Assembly: GCF_030272615.1 (NCBI RefSeq) | Contig: NC_081409.1 | Span: 26,421,406 to 26,485,405 of the forward strand | Length of the DNA stretch: 64,000 nt | From: Cryptomeria japonica | Taxonomy: Eukaryota > Streptophyta > Pinopsida > Cupressales > Cupressaceae | Direction of reading: 5' to 3' | In this document: one piece after another, positions 27,112 to 39,187 of the stretch | How the letters are laid out: every line of letters starts with the position of its first letter | Numbering within the stretch: the first letter of the stretch is position 1 | The notes under the pieces: model-generated | Told to the model about the DNA's origin: nothing | What the model saw: only the letters and a program-made list of their open reading frames with translations | Database searches by the model: none | Made by a program: the position numbers and the translations under genes

Positions 27112-27203
27112 AGAACACATTGGCATTACTGCAGATGATACATACAAAGCGTGTGAAAGGTTTGCAAAGCTTGGGATCGATTTTGTGAAGAAGCCAGATG
27201 ATG
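27112..27203 (+). pseudogene. GLYI: glyoxalase I (lactoylglutathione lyase) exon
   Basis: Encodes [20 protein letters not shown] followed by [10 protein letters not shown], the conserved stretch of plant glyoxalase I, including the His of the FGHIG metal-ligand motif. Glyoxalase I converts the methylglyoxal-glutathione adduct to S-lactoylglutathione in the cytosol. An acceptor-like tttttag precedes the segment and GTAAAT follows it, so it looks like a genuine exon. The Gly before His is Glu here (EHIG). I found neither the following exon (expected DPDGYWIEIF-like) nor upstream exons, so it is a fragment, or a gene whose other exons lie far away. Confidence 0.75.
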
Positions 27204-27920
27204 GTAAATGTTATTTCAGTTTTACAAACTAAGAGAGAGCTGTCTTGAACTGGTATCGGCGTGCATTTTAACAATAGTTTTTTTAATGTCAGTGATTTTG
27301 TCTCATATATCAATATTTACAAACATTTTAAAGATTGCCTGGATGAAAGCAAAACATTTCATAAGTTCCCAAAGGTGGCAACAACATCAAATGAATATCT
27401 TCTAAACAAAAAACTTAAACATTAAAAGCCTTGTCTTGACCAAACTGAAAATTTAGGGTTAAAGAAAACAACAATCCGTAGATTGCCTTCAGATTCTCAG
27501 AAGAGCAACACCATTGCCAATTGTTGGAGAGATCAAATGGAAACAAAGGATAAAGTCTTTTCGGACTTTTTCCACTTTGAATGTACTTTTTTAGATCAAA
27601 GGATCTGTACTTCCATGTATCTCAGTTTTAGCGCTGAACTTGGAACCAAAATGTTTAAGGCTGCCTTACAACATGTATCAGAAAAACACTTGCCCTTGAA
27701 AGCGTTATAAGCATAATTCTTCATTTAAATTTCTAACATATTATAGATATTGCAAGTTAGCTTATCAAGACATGATCCTTCCTGCGACCTCCAAAAATTT
27801 TATAGAGAAAGGACAGAGTATAGAAAGAGAAAGGGCAGAGCATAGGAGAGAATATGCATAAAACCTAGGGAATCGAATGCATTTCAGTTTATCCTTATAA
27901 GAGATGATCTCGGGTGTGAT

Positions 27921-28225
27921 TGTTAAAATAATATTAATATCTATTCTATAATAGTCATTTTTTATTATTAGTGGCCATTTTAGTTGTTGATTTATTTAGT
28001 TCTTTAGTTTTTAAGTTCACTTATTTAGCTTTTTTAGTAATTTAAGTGAAACTATTGCTTCTTTATTAAAGACACATAGTCAGCTTTTTATTATTTAGCT
28101 TTTTAGTTTTCACTTAAGCAATTTGTTCTTAATTTAGAACATTGTCTTGTAATCTCTATATATACGGTTGTATATTGTTAAATAGATTATCAGTTATCCA
28201 ATTATTTGAGCAATCAATTTTTCCA
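27921..28225 (+). repeat. left LTR
   Basis: Starts TGTTAAAATAATATTAATAT and contains TATATATACGG-like TATA sequence near its end. Repeated as a short forward copy at 29833 and as an inverted copy at 29915-30171. Confidence 0.75.
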
Positions 28226-29914
28226 GAAAAAAAATTTGAGACCTTTTTAATGAAAAAAATCTGAATTGGAAAGATTTCACAGAGCAGGTTGAGGGTTTTG
28301 ACCTCTGAAAATTTTCGAGGGTTTTGGGCTTATGCAGATTTTTGTGCAGATTTTGTGAAAGATTTTTTGTTTGTAGAAAAAGGGTTTTTAGTGATTTTTT
28401 TAAAAAAATTGAGAGTCAGGCTGCACTGTTTTTTTTCCTTTGCAGATTTCGAGACAAAAACGTGACGCGTTTTTCTGTGTGGCTAAGTTCATAGTTTGCA
28501 GGAGGGTTTCTGGGCTGCGACCTACACTTGATTTTTTCGTCGGATTTTCCAGTGTTTTTCATGGTGGTTATGACCGTTATTTCTCTACGCGATTTTTTTA
28601 CCTTCCAACATTGATCATTTTGCGATCCTGCCCGTATGATTTTCGCGACCACCTGCAAATTATTCCACACTATTTTTTGTTAGTTTTTCGGCAACTTTTT
28701 TTGTGACAGACCTGTCTTTCGTGGCGCGATTTCATGCACTCTGCAGTTGCCATTTCGACACACAACCTTTCAATTCGACGTGATTTGTGGGGCTTTTTTT
28801 TTTTTGCCCTTTACGTTGTCTTTCTGCGTGGCTTCTGCGATTCACGCCTCCATTTTTGTTCATGGGTTTTGTCGCGATGAAAGTCTTTCCAGCTCGAAGA
28901 CTTTTCTACAATCTTCTGAGCAGTTCGCACTGCAGCTATAATTTTTTTTCACGAAAATTATTTTGGGTTTTAAAATTTGTCCCTTAAAACAAAAACAAAA
29001 ACAAAAAAATTGGGTTTTTATTTTGTGTTTTTTTAATAAATTTTCATCTTAAAAAAATTTATTCATGGGTTTTAATAATTTTCTCCTTAAAAAAAATTTT
29101 CGTTGGGTTTTATTAATTTTTTCCACAAAAATTACTTTTGGGGGGGGCAAGGTCTCTCGTCTTAGAAGTCCCATGGTTTTCACGATTTTTCTTCAAAAAT
29201 TGTTCGTAGGGTTTATAATTTTCCCTTAACAATTATTACCTACAATTCGTGAAGTTCACATGAGATTTTGGGTATCTAGATTTGTGATGGGTGTTCCTAT
29301 CTTTGGGTTCTTACCGTTTTTCCAAAAAAATGATGATTTGTAAAATCCAATTTTCATAGGTTTTCATGATTTTTTCCTCAAAAATTGTTTGCTGGTTTTT
29401 TCGATTTTTTCCTCAAAAATCATTTGTAATACGCGAAGTTCGCATGGAATTTTGTGATTCGCAAAATTCTCAGGGTTTGACGATTTTTCTCCTAAAAAAT
29501 CGTGCTTTGTTGTAGTCATTTTTGGGTCACACTGCTAGGGTGAACATCTACAACCATGGTATCTTGCAGTTTGTTTTGGAGTTGCTGGAGCAAATAGTGC
29601 TCAATACTCTTCTGCAAAAGGGTTTGCTGATTTTTCCTCAAAATCATGGTTTCAGGCTTCAGTAATTCATGTGTCAAATCTCTAATTCACGTGTGAGGGC
29701 TACATTAGCTTGAATGGCTTTTGTTACTCTTGGTCATTTACATTTTGCAGATCCTAGAAGGGTCTCTGTAGCAGCAGATTGTTTTTGCATTTGTGATCAA
29801 AACACTTGCAGTACGATGACCATTAGGGAGGGTGTTAAAATAATATTAATATCTATTGTATAATGATCATCTTCTATTCTTAGTGGTCATCTTAGTTGTT
29901 GACTTATTTAGCTA

Positions 29915-30171
29915 TGAAAAATTGATTTCTCAAATAAACAGATAATATTGAACGATATACACACACGTATATATATAGAGGTTACAAGACGATGTTCTAT
30001 AAATAGAACTAGTCATTATAGTGAAATCAAATAAGCTAAAAAGCTTAAAAGGCTAACTTAACAAGCTAAATAAGTCGACTAAAAAACTAAATAGCTAAAT
30101 AAGTCAACAACTAAGATGGCCGCTAAAAATAGAAGATGACCATAATAGAAGATATTAATATTATTTTAACA
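29915..30171 (-). repeat. inverted LTR copy
   Basis: Reverse complement of the left LTR with scattered differences and a net loss of roughly 50 bp; a truncated forward copy (29833-29914) abuts it. Confidence 0.75.
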
Positions 30172-30179
30172 TGATGGGT

Positions 30180-31200
30180 TGTATTTATGCATTTTTTTCC
30201 TAAAATACTACTTACCTTTAAACACTTGTTTCAATTCGAACACCTTTTGACTTCGGCTAGCTGTAATATTGCCTTGCAAATTCTACACATTTTCCCACAT
30301 CAACGTTGTTGGCAGCTTGACACTATTTGTGTAGAATCTTGAGGTGAATACAAGTTGTTTCTTTAGTTTGTAGAATTGTTAATATTTTGATGTCATTGCA
30401 CAATCAATCAACACTCATTTCACATGAGTTTTTTTCAGAAATATGACACTCTTTGAAAGGAATGCAAAATCGGGAAGTTTTAATCTTCAATCAATGGTTC
30501 ACAGGGCAAAGGAATGTTTAAATGCAACACAAGAAACAAAATTAGACTAGTAGGTAGTATGTAGTATTAAAGCTTCCAAGTCAAAGATCTCATTTGAATT
30601 AGCAATGTTTTGCCCAGTTTTGGCCAAATTGTGTTTACTAAGACTCTTTTCGCAGCATGCATATTGTTCATTCTGATGCATGTTGTGTCTAGTTGGATTT
30701 TGACAAAAAACATTATATCAAGATTGTTGTTTCTCACAGCTCCAGAGTTGTTAGTAGTTGTTATAACTAATTTTGCACATCCACAAATTTTAAATAGTAC
30801 AGTGGATTTTGATCCTTTTTTTTGTTGTCTCTATATGTGACTTAATTGTTTACTTTTGGGTAGTATCAACACAATATGACTAAGTAATTGGATTTTTTTT
30901 TAAAATCTTAGTCACTTACATGTGAATATTAGATTAAAGTCTATAATTTTATATCTTATGGTAGAACAAAGCATAACTAGCAGTTGCACGTTTTTTTTGC
31001 TTGCAATGGATCGTCGATAGGTTGGTAATCTCCAAGTTGTTTATTATTATATCAAAAAGACAATAACAATGGTAAAATGTCTAAAAGTACTTGCTTTGTT
31101 ACATATAATAGACACACAGTTCAAATTTGGGAAAATATATTAAATTTTTCCAGGGGAGTTAGTTTGGTGAGCACAATAAAAAAGATGAATTGGAGCTAAG
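30180..31200. other. no recognisable feature
   Basis: AT-rich spacer. A 76-codon frame at 30,610-30,840 is hydrophobic but shows no family motif. Confidence 0.4.
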
Positions 31201-31209
31201 TTGTTAAAA

Positions 31210-32330
31210 AATAAAGCAATTGTATATAATCAAAAATATTTCTAATAGTCATTAGAAGGAACATTTTGTGTGTAAGAGAAACTTTAGCCGACCATAATTT
31301 TTTTACTCATCCATCTCAAAGAAGTTTTTTGAGTTTTGTAAGTGGTGAACAACACATTTTTTAACTTGAAAAAAGATAGAGAAATTGAAATCAGTGTAGG
31401 TATTGGTAATGACAAAATACTTTAGAAAATAGCTACATATTTAAAACCATGCAATAAACTTCATAAAGCTGAAATTATAGAGCATTCTAAAAGGAAAATT
31501 TGAGTTGCAATAAGAAAATTTGAGTGATAAGGAAATGTGTTGAAGGTGAAAGGAAAGATGCAGAGACTTACTTTTTCTTTGTTGGGAGTATGGTTGCAGT
31601 TGCAAGTATTTGAATTTAAGTTGAGAACATATGATAAATACCTGTAGAAAGGAAGATGGAAAATTAATGGAGGGCTGGGAATAAAAATAAGGAATATAAT
31701 TCAATGGATTAGACTGTAATAGAAAATGAAATTCGATGGAGAATGCCATTTGTAAAGTGATTCTACCTAATATGACTCCGGCTGGAATCAAGACAAAGAA
31801 GTATAAATAAATGTTGTTATATGTGTTTGAGATGGGAGTAGAAGGTTAGATAGTTACCTTATTTGTTGGTCAGAGCTTGGTGTGCAATAGAAAGAAATTG
31901 TATACAATCAAAAATATTTCTAATAGTCATTAGAAGCAACATTTTGTGTGCAAGAGAAACTTCAGCTGACCATAATTAGTTTACTCGGCCATCTCAAAGT
32001 TATTTGAGTTCTCTTGGGTGGTGGAAGTCACATTTTGTAACCTGAAAAAAGATAGAGAATTTGAAATCGATGTAGAGAGAAAATACTTTAGAAAAGAGCT
32101 ACATATTTAAAACCATGCAATAAACTTCATAAAGCTGAAATTATAGAGCATTCTAGAAGGAAAAATTGAGTTGCAATAACAAAATTACAGTGATATGGAA
32201 ATGTGTTGAAAGTTAAGGAAAGATGCAGAGACTTATGTTTCTTTTGCTAAGAGTATGGTCGGAGTTACAAGTATTTGAATTTAAGCTGAGAACATATGAT
32301 AAATACCTGCAAAAAGGAAGACAAAAACAT
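31210..32330. repeat. direct duplication, about 430-bp units
   Basis: A unit at about 31,215-31,665 recurs at about 31,905-32,325. Shared landmarks are AATCAAAAATATTTCTAATA, ATTTAAAACCATGCAATAAA and GAACATATGATAAATACCTG. The copies differ by many substitutions and small indels, so the duplication is old. Confidence 0.8.
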
Positions 32331-33263
32331 TGTGGAAACTATGTAGGGGACATTCTTTTTGGCTTACTTTTGTGAATTATATTGTTGTAAGATTGTTTGA
32401 ATGATAAATGAAAACATAAGTTATAGTTGAGGCTATAAATTGGTGAATAGATTTAAAAAGAAGTTTAAACAACTTACACAATTGGAAATAGCAAAATGTC
32501 TTTGTATTCAATGCAGAGATTGATATTTAAAAATTGTGGTGTTGTTATGTGGATGAGGGTAAGTGCACAAAGATGGTGTAAGTGGAAACTTTTTTCTAAA
32601 ATCAGGTAAACCTGAACTTGGAGGAGAAATTTGAGAGTCATCCACTCAAGATATGAAGATGCTCAAAGAACAAAGATTGTAGTACTCTGAATCTAGTTTC
32701 CAAATTACTATTTTTTTTCAAAATTGGATAATATTAAGGGGGTCAAATCCTTCACGCACGAAAAATAGACCCTGAATTTTTCTGAAAAACATAGCATAGT
32801 GTGTGACGTGCGCATCAAAAAAGTCATAGTTAGATTTAGTATTTTGACAAATCCTTTAGCAGAAAGATAATTAAGAGTGAGCACTAGAAGTTGTGTATTT
32901 TTTGTTGAGTATTTTTTTTTATGTTTTTTCCAATCAAGCACATCCCTAAAATCAAGTACCTGTTCGTGCGCGAAACATAATTTGCACCAAAACAATAAAA
33001 AATGCAAAAAAATTTAATTAAAATTGTAAAGAATCAAGTGCACTACAATAATATTTTTTTAAAAAAAAAATTGGATAAGTAGATCAAAAGTTATTAAAAA
33101 AATGGTACGCATATGCCTCTGAGAACTATGAAGACACTTGTAAAAGAAATTCAATAATAATATGTTATTGTTGTTCAAATTTTAAAAAAATTATATGGTT
33201 AGAAAACTAAGAAGATGGGTGAAAATATGGTGGCAATTTTAGAAACACCCACTTGATGAATTG
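32331..33263. other. no recognisable feature
   Basis: AT-rich DNA with poly-A/T runs near 33,050-33,070; no gene-like frame. Confidence 0.4.
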
Positions 33264-33268
33264 TAAAC

Positions 33269-34755
33269 TAATGAATAATGATGAACAGCAAATACTCAAT
33301 AGATACTGAGAGGGGGGGGGGGGGGGGGGGGGGCTGAATCAGTATAGACAAAAACTTCTTCAACAATTTAAACTGCAAAGATTGCACTAACTGGTAAACA
33401 GCATCACTGATCTAAATCAAGGCAATACCGGTAAAACACAGTGACTGTAAAAGTCATAAACTGGTAACACTTAGATCTTCACAAAACCTAATATCTCATT
33501 TCCACTTCACCCATATGCTTAAACAAGTAATACATCAGAAATATAATGACCACTGGATCAACATGCATTACCGCTTAACAAAAAATACTAAAACATCACA
33601 TGAAAAAGCATCACACATGACACACTTATTTTTCACGTGGAAACCCAACTGGGAAAAACCACAGTGGGGATGAATACCCACAAGTTGTTCTTGAACTCTT
33701 CTGAAGTCCGCTCTGTTAGGAGTCTAATCCGGCTAAAGACTTTACAACAGGTTATGCTAGGAACCGATCTTGCTAGGGATCACCCGGTTAAAGGTTAAAA
33801 CCCTGTTAAAGGTTACTCACAAGAGGATTTGAAGAACTCAATGATTTTGAGTCACCCTGTTAAAGGATTTACAAAAAGTCTGTTAAAGCTACCGGTAAAG
33901 GGATTTTCGAACTATTAAAATGATTAGAAGTCAACAGGTAATACACTGATCTGATAACAACACTCAATGCTAAGGCAGATCCACTTCAGTTCTTATACTT
34001 CTGCAATCGCACTCTGCAGGTATCTACTCACTTCTCTAGTCTGGCAAGAATCAATTATCTCTTCACTTGGATACACACATAACATTTTCCAACAACTTTT
34101 CAACAACAAACATCATCGACCTTATAGACAACAATTAGGTTGGTAGCCAAAACCTAAAACCCTAAGCATCTAGATTATCAATACAGTCGGTCCAATCCTA
34201 ACCGTTTAATCACATTGCATAGAGTAAAACAATCTTGAACAAATCTCAAGATGTTCTCCATTGTTTGTTCTTCACCGCTTCTGGAAGTTGATAACCCATC
34301 ACGCGCTCTCCACCGTTTACTGAGATTTTGCACTTTCTTGAGGTGGATAGAATCAATCTTCTTCATGCAAGATCCTCAAGAAGATTATTCATGTGCACAA
34401 GGCTAACGTGGAAACGTGATCTCATCTTCATTTCAATGCTAACTCGTCACAGAATGTCGTCAGTCGAATCACACATACTTGGAATGCATCAACCGGAAAC
34501 CTTGAACCTGAGACTACCAACCGGTAGTCATAACAAATGAAACCCCAATACAAACTTTGCATATACCGGTTCACATTCCAACATACCACTTCACTTTCTG
34601 CATATACCGATTCATTCCATCATATCGGTTCACACTTCATCATACCGCTTCTCTTGCCAGTTTTCTTACTTCAATATACCAGTTCATACTTCAGCATATT
34701 GACATCAATGACAACATACACCATCATGTCATCAAACTCTACACATATGCCAACA
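33269..34755 (-). repeat. 3' LTR of copia element
   Basis: Ends ...TGCCAACA on the plus strand. It contains a run of more than 20 G near 33,312-33,334, which is only six G in the partner LTR, and about 34 bp near its 34.7-kb end that the partner lacks. Confidence 0.9.
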
Positions 34756-35022
34756 ATCTCCCCCTTTGGCATTGATGGCAATATACAAAGATATCTCTAC
34801 ATCTTCACATCTTCTCCCCAATCTCTTCCATACTATATGTCTTCAATACTGCAAATATCTTTTCTACTTCACATCTTCTCCCTCTTTGACAACAATGCCA
34901 AAGTGGAGGCAAAAACATTCATGATCTACTATGATGCTCCCCCTAAGGAGTAGCATCCTTCAACACATCAATCCTGAAAAGATTTGACAATGCAATATCT
35001 GACTGATGTGGAGCACAAACCT

Positions 35023-37200
35023 TTAGTTCACCTCTTGAAGGGGCAGCACCCCTAATTCACCTCTTAAATAGGTAAATGTAGCCTTCGGTAGAGGCTTAGT
35101 GAATATATCTGCTAACTGCTCTTTACTGGAAACATGTTCCAATACAACCTCTTTGCTGTGAACTTTCTACCTCAAGAAATGATACTTGAGCTCGAAGTGC
35201 TTGGTTCTAGCATGCAATACCAGATTCTTGGAAATATTAATTGCACTTGTGTTGTCACAAAATATACTCACCGGTTCAGATACAGGGACTTTGAAACCAT
35301 TTAATACATGCTTCATCCAAATTGTCTGAGTGCAGTTCATAAATGCTGCTACATATTATGCTTGTGTTGTGGACTGAGAGATACAACTCTACTTTTTGCT
35401 CATCCATGAGACTAGTCTACCACCGAGAAAGAATGCACCACCTGTTGTGCTCTTCCAGCCGTCCACATTGCCAGCCCAACCGACATCGGTAAACACTTTG
35501 AGATTGAAATCATTACTGTATGGATACCACAATCCATAATCTATAGTTCCCTTCAGATATCTAAGAATTTGCTTGACTGCTACCAAGTGGGATTCTTTTG
35601 GACTTTTCTGAAAATGTGCAGCAATGCCCACTGCATGTGCAATGTTTTTTCTGTTATGTACTACATAGTGCAACTTACCAATCATTTACCGGTATTCCTT
35701 CTCATTCACCAACGCTGAATCATCTTCTTTTGACAATTTACAATCGGTCATCATCGGTGTACCAACCAGTTTGTTGTCTTCCATGCCGAAGGTCTTCAAC
35801 ACCTCTTTGACATACTTGGACTGAGTGATAAAGATACCATCTTTCATTTGTTGAACCTGTAGTCCAATGAAGAACTTAATCTCTCTGATTAGTGACATCT
35901 CAAATTCCTTCTTCATCTCATCTGCAAACACATGGCTCATCTTGTCATTTCCACCAAAAATTATGTCATCAACAAACACTTCACAGATCAGAATTTGATC
36001 TCCTTTTGACTTCAGATAGATATTGTTGTCTTCACTTGTTCTTTTAAATCCAATCTTCACAAGATGGGAGTGTAAACATTCATACCATGCTCTAGGTGCT
36101 TTCTTCAATCCATACAAGGCTTTATGTAGCCTACACACCATATCACTATCTTCTGATAGGGAAAACTCATCTGGTTGCTCTATATACACTTCCTCTTCAA
36201 GTATTCCATTAAAGAATGCAGATTTTACATCCATCTGATACACTTTGAATCCCTTGAAGGCTGCATATGCAAGAAGCATTCGAACTCCTTCCAATCTAGC
36301 TACTGGAGCAAAGGTTTCTCCATAGTCTTCTCCTTCTTCTTGAGCATATCCCTTACATACCAGTCTTGCTTTGTTTCTTACCACTGTACCATCTTCATTC
36401 AGCTTGTTTCTAAAAACCCATTTGGTGTCAATAACATTTTTGTGCTCAGGTCTGGGTACCAAAGACCATGTACCATTCTTTTCTATATGGTCAAGTTCCT
36501 CTTCCATAGCCTTAATCCAATCTTCATCTTTGTGTGCCTCTTTAAATGTTTTGGACTCAAATTCAGAAATCATGCAAGAATTTTCTCTGACCTTTCTTCT
36601 TGTAAGTATTCCTGCATCCTTATCCCCTATGATCTGCTTTGGATCATGATGCAACTTTACATACCTAGGAATGATCTTGGCTGATTCTTCTTGCTTTTCC
36701 TCTTCATCCTCATCTTCACCTTCATCTACATAAGCATCTACTAGTGTAGGAGCACTATTACTTGTACTTAGTTGTTTTGCAACCGGTTCCCAGAAGGTTA
36801 CAACCGGTTCATCTACCGCTCGCTCACTGTCGGTTTCCTCAAGTTTCTCAAAGGTTTCATCAACTCTAACATTGGTACTTTCAACAATTCTCTGAGTCCT
36901 ATTGTTAAAACACTTGAGAGCTTTGCTCTTGGTGGAATACCCTAGGAATATTCCCTCATCACATTTTGCATCAAACTTGCTATGGTATTCACTTCTCTTG
37001 ATAAAACACTTGCTACCAAACACTCTAAAGTAGCTTGCTACTGGAGTTTTACCAGTCCAATACTCATAAGGAGTTTTGTCCTTACCTTTCTTGATGAGTA
37101 CCTGGCTCATAGTGTAGACTGCAGTGCTCATCATTTCTCTCCAAAAAGTGTGAGCAATCTTCCCTTGTATTAGCATCATTTTGGATGCTTCAACTACAGT
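35023..37200 (-). pseudogene. copia reverse transcriptase and RNase H
   Basis: The main frame (37179-35686) carries the end of integrase and the reverse transcriptase: [30 protein letters not shown] with the first catalytic Asp, [12 protein letters not shown] and [11 protein letters not shown] (the usual YVDD is FVDD). Then come a stop after KEYR, the RNase H region (35685-35389) and further stops near 35,386, 35,347 and 35,170. The frame can be followed to KPLPKATFTYLRG and a final stop at 35,023. The RNase H motif normally read as DADWAG is DVGWAG, losing an acidic residue. In a live copy these domains make and degrade the RNA-DNA hybrid in the cytoplasmic particle. Confidence 0.95.
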
Positions 37201-37738
37201 CTAGTTGTTCCTTTCTGCTAGGCCGTTCCATTGTGGATTCTGGGGGGCAGACAGTTGCCTCTTGATGCCATTCTCTTCACAGTACTTATTGAATTCTCCA
37301 TAAGTGAACTCACCTCCTTGGTCAGTTCTAAGGCATTTAATCCTCTTACTGCTTTCCTTTTCAACTAGTGCTCTGAAGGCTTCAAACTTTCCAAAAGCTT
37401 CAGACTTGTCTTTCAAGAATGTGACCCACATCATTCTTGAGAAATCATCAGTAAGAATCATAAAGTACCTGTCTCCCTGAACACTCCTAGTTTTCATAGG
37501 ACCATACAAATCAGTATGCACAAGATCAAGTAAATTATCTACTATGAAAGATTTATCTTTGAAGGTTGAGGAAGACATTTTCCCCAGTTGACATTCTTTG
37601 CACAAAGGATTCTCTGGTTTGTTCAGCATAGGCAATCCTCTAACTGCCTTGATCTTACTAACCTTTACAATATTATCAAAATTTACATGGCAGTGTCTCC
37701 TATGCCATATCCAACTGTCATCAAACTTAGCCATTAGA
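37201..37738 (-). pseudogene. copia integrase
   Basis: Has the zinc-binding start (HRRHCHVNFDN ... CKECQLGK, an HHCC-type finger) and a catalytic core: HTDLYGPM (first Asp), RTDQGGEF (second Asp) and NGLAERNN containing the third acidic residue (Glu). A TAG stop follows AERNN, just before TVVEAS, cutting the polyprotein. Upstream, a stop lies before MAKFDDSW. Confidence 0.9.
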
Positions 37739-37759
37739 CATTGACTGATATTTGTATTT

Positions 37760-38157
37760 AACTAAAATAAGTTACCGTTGGTCTGCATACCAGTGGCCAT
37801 CAATTCACCACTATTTCCTTTTATTTTGCATACTCCATCTTTGAATTCCAGATTGAGTCCTTTATCATTCAGCTAAGCAACACTCAAAAGGTTATGCCTG
37901 AGACCTTCTACCCAATACACATTATCAGCACTTCTTTTTTCATTTAGAGAGATGGACCCTTTGCCTTTTACCATACATGGTGCATCATTACCAAATTGGA
38001 CTACTCCTCCATCATACTCTTCCAGAGACAAAAACTTTCTTCGGTCACCAGTCATGTAGTGAGAACAACCATTGTCAATAATCCACTCATTAGAATTATC
38101 AAAGCGGGAGACAAGAGCCTTCTTGTCTGACACATCTTCCTTAATGGATACAAACAC
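37760..38157 (-). pseudogene. copia aspartic protease
   Basis: EWIIDNGCSHYMTGDRRKF is the copia protease site, with the usual D-S-G changed to D-N-G. The frame breaks at a TAG after LLSVA. Protease would process the polyprotein; this copy is unlikely to. Confidence 0.85.
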
Positions 38158-38239
38158 TATGTCTTCGCTTTCTTCATCTTTTGATTCATCATTAGTGACA
38201 CCTTCATCAACTGCAACAAGACAATTTCTCCTATTTCCT

Positions 38240-39115
38240 CCTTTGAACTTTTTGAACTTCTCTGGTTTGTCCTTATTATCACTATTGGGACAATTTACAA
38301 CAATGTGCCCTATCCTATTACAAGAAAATCATTTCAAAGGGAGCTTACCTCTGTATTTTCCAGTTCCCTTAGGAAGTCTCTTGGCAAAAAGAGCTTCAAA
38401 CTCCATCAAGATCTCCTCATCATCTATATCTCTTCTTTGTCTAGGTTCACAGCTAGTACTAGCTTCTTTTCCCTTTCTAGGCAGCAAGTGCTCTAAAGGT
38501 TGAATCAATCTTTTGAACACTGCCATCATAACTGTTTAGTTCATATGCGATCAACTTAGCAATGATAGAATCAAGGGATACCTTTGTCTTGTCAATAGAT
38601 CTCAACTCTTGAATAGTGGCAACCATTATTGCATAGACTGGTAATAAGGTTCTCAAAACTTTGCTAACAACGGTGGAATCATCCATTGTACCTCCTGCAC
38701 TCTTGATGTCTCCAACAATAGTTTTAATTATTATCCCATATTGTTGAATAGTCTCTCCTTCAACCATCTGCATGTCTTGAAATTTTCTCCTAAGGCTTTA
38801 TTCCTTAGCTTGCTTCACATGCTCATCATCGCCATAGATAGACTCCAGAGTATCCCATACATCTTTGGGATTGTCTTTGTCTTGAACATCTATAAACTCA
38901 ATATCAGATAGACTGCTGATAAGAGCTTCCATGACTTGCCCATTCTCCTGAATTTCTCTTCTTTGATCATCAGTGAGAGTACCGGTAGGGACAACATAAG
39001 TATTCTCAACATAGTTCCAGTGTTCAGCACCCATGCTTTTAATGTAAATCTTCATTATGTCCTTCCATATCTTAAAGTTATCTCTGCTAAACTTAGGACC
39101 TTCCCTCTTCATCAT
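38240..39115 (-). pseudogene. copia gag
   Basis: Starts MMKREGPKFSRDNFKIWKD and continues through typical copia gag helices, with a TAA after VKQAKE, a frame change near 38,500 and a TGA replacing the first cysteine of the zinc knuckle (FSCNRIGHIVVNC). Forms the particle shell in working relatives. Confidence 0.9.
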
Positions 39116-39174
39116 TAGAATAGGATATTTTCCTCAAGCAGTTAAGCTTATAACACAGAGGACCTGGAGGACCA

Positions 39175-39187
39175 CTCTGATACCAAT
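39175..39187 (-). promoter_or_regulatory. primer-binding site, initiator Met tRNA type
   Basis: TGGTATCAGAG on the minus strand, two bases inside the 5' LTR. Confidence 0.9.

Larger units (their letters stand above)
27921..30171 (+). mobile_element. non-coding LTR-type element with inverted right LTR
   Basis: A 305-bp left LTR (27921-28225; TGTTAAAATA...TTTTTCCA) leads into a 1.6-kb interior without retroelement proteins. The interior ends in a polypurine tract TTAGGGAGGG at about 29,823-29,832. The expected right LTR starts (TGTTAAAATA, 29833) but after about 80 bp switches into an inverted LTR copy (29915-30171) ending TATTTTAACA. TGAT flanks both outer ends (27917-27920; 30172-30175), suggesting the rearranged form was what integrated. 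No clear primer-binding site follows the left LTR. Confidence 0.7.
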
